Positions 5,519 to 6,992 of a stretch of 6,992 bases of DNA are shown here, piece after piece. The position numbers and the translations under genes were made by a program. Position 1 is the first letter of the stretch, and each line of letters begins with the position of its first letter. Below the pieces are notes generated by a model. It was not told the DNA's origin, ran no database searches, and worked only from the letters and a program-made list of their open reading frames with translations. Source of the stretch: Legionellales bacterium UBA5158 (lineage in GTDB: Bacteria > Pseudomonadota > Gammaproteobacteria > DSM-16500); assembly GCA_002413665.1 (NCBI GenBank), contig DHXK01000206.1:1-6992 (forward strand). Reading direction: 5' to 3'.

Positions 5519-5953
5519 TTATTCAAATACACTCTTTCGTTTCACAATGCTTAGCCATCGCATAGTATAATTAAGTTTGCCCTTTATTCGCACATAGATC
5601 TTGTTCCCGGATGATATCAAATCAAATGTTGCTGAACCTAAAACTGTGTCAGTTTCTTTTGCTAATACATCTGTGGGAGTGCCCATCGTTAATGTGTCCC
5701 TGTGTTTATTGTACCGCACCGTTTGCACACCGGTAACGCTGTACGCAGTATCATACGAAAATCCGATAACGCTTACTTCAATGATGCCGGCTTCATTGGC
5801 TGATATCACAACACTGTCAACATAATGATAGGCGCTGTCGGTTGTTTTAATGGTATGGCCGCTGTTTTCGCTGCCATTTACTGAAAGAATTTTTTGAGCG
5901 TTGGATGCAAAAAACATCAGGCCCATTAATAATATTAAAAGAAATTTTTTCAT
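5519..5953 (-). CDS. Secreted beta-rich protein with signal peptide, 144 residues
   Basis: The first 20 residues (MKKFLLILLMGLMFFASNAQ) are a textbook Sec signal peptide with likely cleavage after Ala19, leaving Gln at the new N terminus as is common in Bacteroidota. There is no lipobox Cys, so it is not a lipoprotein. The mature part is rich in beta strands: VDSVVISANEAGIIEVSVIG, then QTVRYNKHRDTLTMGTPTDV, then GNKIYVRIKGKLNYTMRWLS. The last stretch has the 'x-V-x-G … W' pattern often seen in phage fibre or decoration modules with jelly-roll-like folds. A signal peptide among capsid genes is odd. It could be a cargo (moron-type) gene altering the host surface, or a former virion protein. The A-rich leader just before ATG fits Bacteroidota initiation. 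The function is unknown; export is inferred with good confidence. Confidence 0.87.
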   Translation of the reverse strand: MKKFLLILLMGLMFFASNAQKILSVNGSENSGHTIKTTDSAYHYVDSVVISANEAGIIEVSVIGFSYDTAYSVTGVQTVRYNKHRDTLTMGTPTDVLAKETDTVLGSATFDLISSGNKIYVRIKGKLNYTMRWLSIVKRKSVFE

Positions 5954-6009
5954 TGCTTTTTTTTTGGTTGGTTTAAAATATTTTGTTTCTACTTCAATCT
6001 CCCGTGTTA

Positions 6010-6031
6010 CTCCCTTTAGGGAGATAGAGGG
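6010..6031. repeat. Hairpin repeat R1 (CTCCC-TTTA-GGGAG with trailing ATAGAGGG)
   Basis: A perfect 5-bp stem with a 4-base loop is followed by ATAGAGGG. It ends one base from the stop codon of the coiled-coil gene (6033) and recurs with small changes at 6465-6489 (R2). On the minus strand it reads CCCTCTATCTCCC and then the hairpin. No T run follows, so it is not an ordinary terminator. It looks like a chromosomal dispersed repeat placed just behind a gene. Confidence 0.7.
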
Positions 6032-6032
6032 T

Positions 6033-6380
6033 TTATGCCATTATTTTTAAAATTCCCTGCCCTTTCGTTGCAAGAATTTTGCGCATCAGTTCCTGGTCAG
6101 TTGCTGCATCTTCCGCTTCGTAACGGTTGCCGCCAAACCGGAAACAAGGAAAATTAAATTTTACCGTTGTGCCGTCAACATCAACAGGATCAGGTATTAC
6201 AGGCGTTTTCTTTTCCGCCTTCGGTTGTTTTTTTTCTGTAACAACATTGCCGAGCGATGCGATCTCTTCTTTTAAAGAAGCGATCTCATTATCCTTTTCT
6301 TCTACTTCTTTTGTCAGTTGATCAACCTGGTCATTACTGGCCGTAAGTTGCTGCTCGGTAGTTAAAATTGCTTTCGCCAT
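6033..6380 (-). CDS. Small coiled-coil protein following the capsid gene, 115 residues
   Basis: There are three clear parts. The first is a heptad-type coiled coil (about 8-46) with QVDQLTKEVEEKDNEIASLK and further Leu/Ile heptads. The second is a Lys/Pro/Glu linker (49-64). The third is a compact C-terminal domain (about 71-115) with TVKFNFPCFRFGGNRYEAED, then an acidic-to-basic helix, ending GQGILKIMA. The coiled coil probably drives oligomerisation, and the C-terminal domain could bind the capsid or tail. Its place directly after the probable major capsid gene suggests a scaffold, decoration or head-completion role, but no named family is recognised. The leader has an A-rich tract (eight A residues) before ATG and no Shine-Dalgarno site, as expected here. 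It is flanked by the hairpins at 6395-6422 (upstream) and R1 (downstream). Confidence 0.87.
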   Translation of the reverse strand: MAKAILTTEQQLTASNDQVDQLTKEVEEKDNEIASLKEEIASLGNVVTEKKQPKAEKKTPVIPDPVDVDGTTVKFNFPCFRFGGNRYEAEDAATDQELMRKILATKGQGILKIMA

Positions 6381-6394
6381 TTTGTTTTTTTTAT

Positions 6395-6422
6395 TCTTCC
6401 CCCGGTGTTACCCAGGGGAAGA
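6395..6422. repeat. Inverted repeat in the leader of the coiled-coil gene
   Basis: TCTTCCCC (6395-6402) pairs with GGGGAAGA (6415-6422), and inside the loop GGT (6404-6406) can pair with ACC (6410-6412). It lies 14 bases upstream of the ATG at 6380, so on the minus-strand transcript it would be a leader hairpin followed by an A-rich start region. A role in translation or RNA stability is possible but unproven. There is no T run on the minus strand, so it is not a terminator there. Confidence 0.5.
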
Positions 6423-6464
6423 TGTTATAAAATTTATTTTTAATAAAAAGATCTTCTCCATGTC

Positions 6465-6489
6465 CTCCCTTTTAGGGGAGATAGAGGGG
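6465..6489. repeat. Hairpin repeat R2, second copy of R1
   Basis: CTCCC (6465-6469) and GGGAG (6476-6480) form a 5-bp stem around TTTTAG, followed by ATAGAGGGG. Compared with R1 it differs only by an extra T, an extra G in the loop region and one more trailing G. It ends six bases from the stop codon of the capsid gene (6496). As with R1, no T run follows directly; a T5 occurs farther along the minus strand (about 6445-6450). Confidence 0.7.
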
Positions 6490-6495
6490 TGTTCT

Positions 6496-6980
6496 TTACG
6501 CCGCTTCCCCTTCATTCATGAACACTAATGCCGGTTGTATTATACCAACACCCTGCCACCAGTCTGTAAGGAACTTAACCTTACGGTCAACTTTCTGAAC
6601 ATCAAAACCATTCCTGTTACTAAAGCCTTTAACAGGGAAAAATAAATTGGTTTTAGGTGTTGTCCACACACGTTTTTGATTGATCATAGATGCACGTCCT
6701 ACGATCGTGATGTTTTCAAAATCCATGAACTGCAGCAATGGCGCACCCACCTGCTGATAATACACATTGTATTTATCACGCATACCCTGCTTAAATTTAT
6801 CCCTAAGCGTTCTGCTCATGCTCAGCTCAAGCTGGTAATTGTAACGGTATTTTTCAGGGATCTCTTTTACAAAAAGATCTTCAAGAGCAGTAACCATATC
6901 TTTCGCAGTCATTGCGCTAAGATCTCCTGTAGTAAGCACATCAATTTTACCGGCAGCTACAAGCCTGTCCTGTATTATCT
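6496..6980 (-). CDS. Probable phage major capsid protein, C-terminal part only
   Basis: Roughly 161 residues are present; the 5' part lies outside the window. The frame is open past a GTG at 6939-6937 (which is therefore not the start) to about 6980, where real sequence ends. The TAA at 6990-6988 lies in adapter sequence and is not genuine. Landmarks are a helical stretch YRYNYQLELSMSRTLRDKFK, a region around FENITIVGRASM, VWTTPKTNLFFPVKGFSN, and a C-terminal end with VKFLTDWWQGVGIIQPALVF. The W-x-T-P-K-x-N … R-x-V-K … D-W-x-x-G-x-G pattern near the C terminus is what I associate with capsid proteins of Bacteroidota prophages (HK97-like fold inferred, not shown). It heads the visible late gene order and is followed after a 115-bp gap by the coiled-coil gene. 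The alternative is another abundant virion protein. Confidence 0.65.
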
Positions 6981-6992
6981 CTGTCTCTTATA
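6981..6992 (+). other. Nextera transposon adapter remnant (artefact)
   Basis: The last 12 bases, CTGTCTCTTATA, equal the first 12 bases of the Nextera mosaic-end sequence CTGTCTCTTATACACATCT. They sit exactly at the end of the window, as expected for an untrimmed read end that became the end of a contig. They should not be treated as biological sequence, and the in-frame stop they create in the capsid gene is spurious. Confidence 0.88.

Noticed and set aside
6496..6939. GTG at 6939 as the start of a complete 147-residue protein
   Set aside because: The frame stays open upstream in coding-like sequence up to the adapter junction, so the gene is 5'-truncated by the contig end.

Overview
The window looks like part of the late (head and packaging) gene block of a tailed phage, most likely a prophage, in a member of the Bacteroidota, perhaps the Chitinophagaceae. 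This rests on three things: AT-rich coding sequence, A-rich start-codon leaders without clear Shine-Dalgarno sites, and a signal peptide ending in the S-N-A-Q style common in that phylum. No marker gene fixes the genus. Every supported gene lies on the minus strand, so transcription runs from right to left.

In transcription order, the right edge (6980 to 6496) holds the C-terminal part of a probable major capsid protein. Next come a small coiled-coil protein (6380-6033), a short secreted beta-rich protein with a signal peptide (5953-5519) and a 182-residue probable virion protein (5461-4913). A strong minus-strand terminator (4876-4847) closes this first group. A 233-bp non-coding gap follows. 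It carries a remarkable three-way-junction palindrome (4699-4783) and a second G/C-rich hairpin. The second group holds three small to medium unrecognised proteins (111, 84 and 271 residues), a possible 31-codon ORF, a terminase-small-subunit-like protein (3051-2419) and the large terminase (2413-776). Beyond a 457-bp non-coding stretch with 44-bp tandem repeats, a further gene runs off the left edge. It appears frameshifted in a short homopolymer.

The shared job of the set is making the procapsid and packaging DNA. The capsid and accessory proteins form the shell, the small and large terminase subunits cut and pump DNA, and the portal, protease and tail genes presumably lie outside the window. 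Several non-coding gaps carry hairpin repeats, two of them nearly identical and placed just after consecutive stop codons. They look like chromosomal dispersed repeats, which favours a long-resident prophage over a free virus (inference).

The most interesting observations are the fully paired cloverleaf-like element in the middle of the operon, an abrupt change of lysine codon choice inside terL at the ATPase/nuclease boundary, and the secreted protein among capsid genes. One technical warning: the last 12 bases match the Nextera transposon adapter, so the right end is a sequencing artefact and the apparent in-frame stop there is not real.
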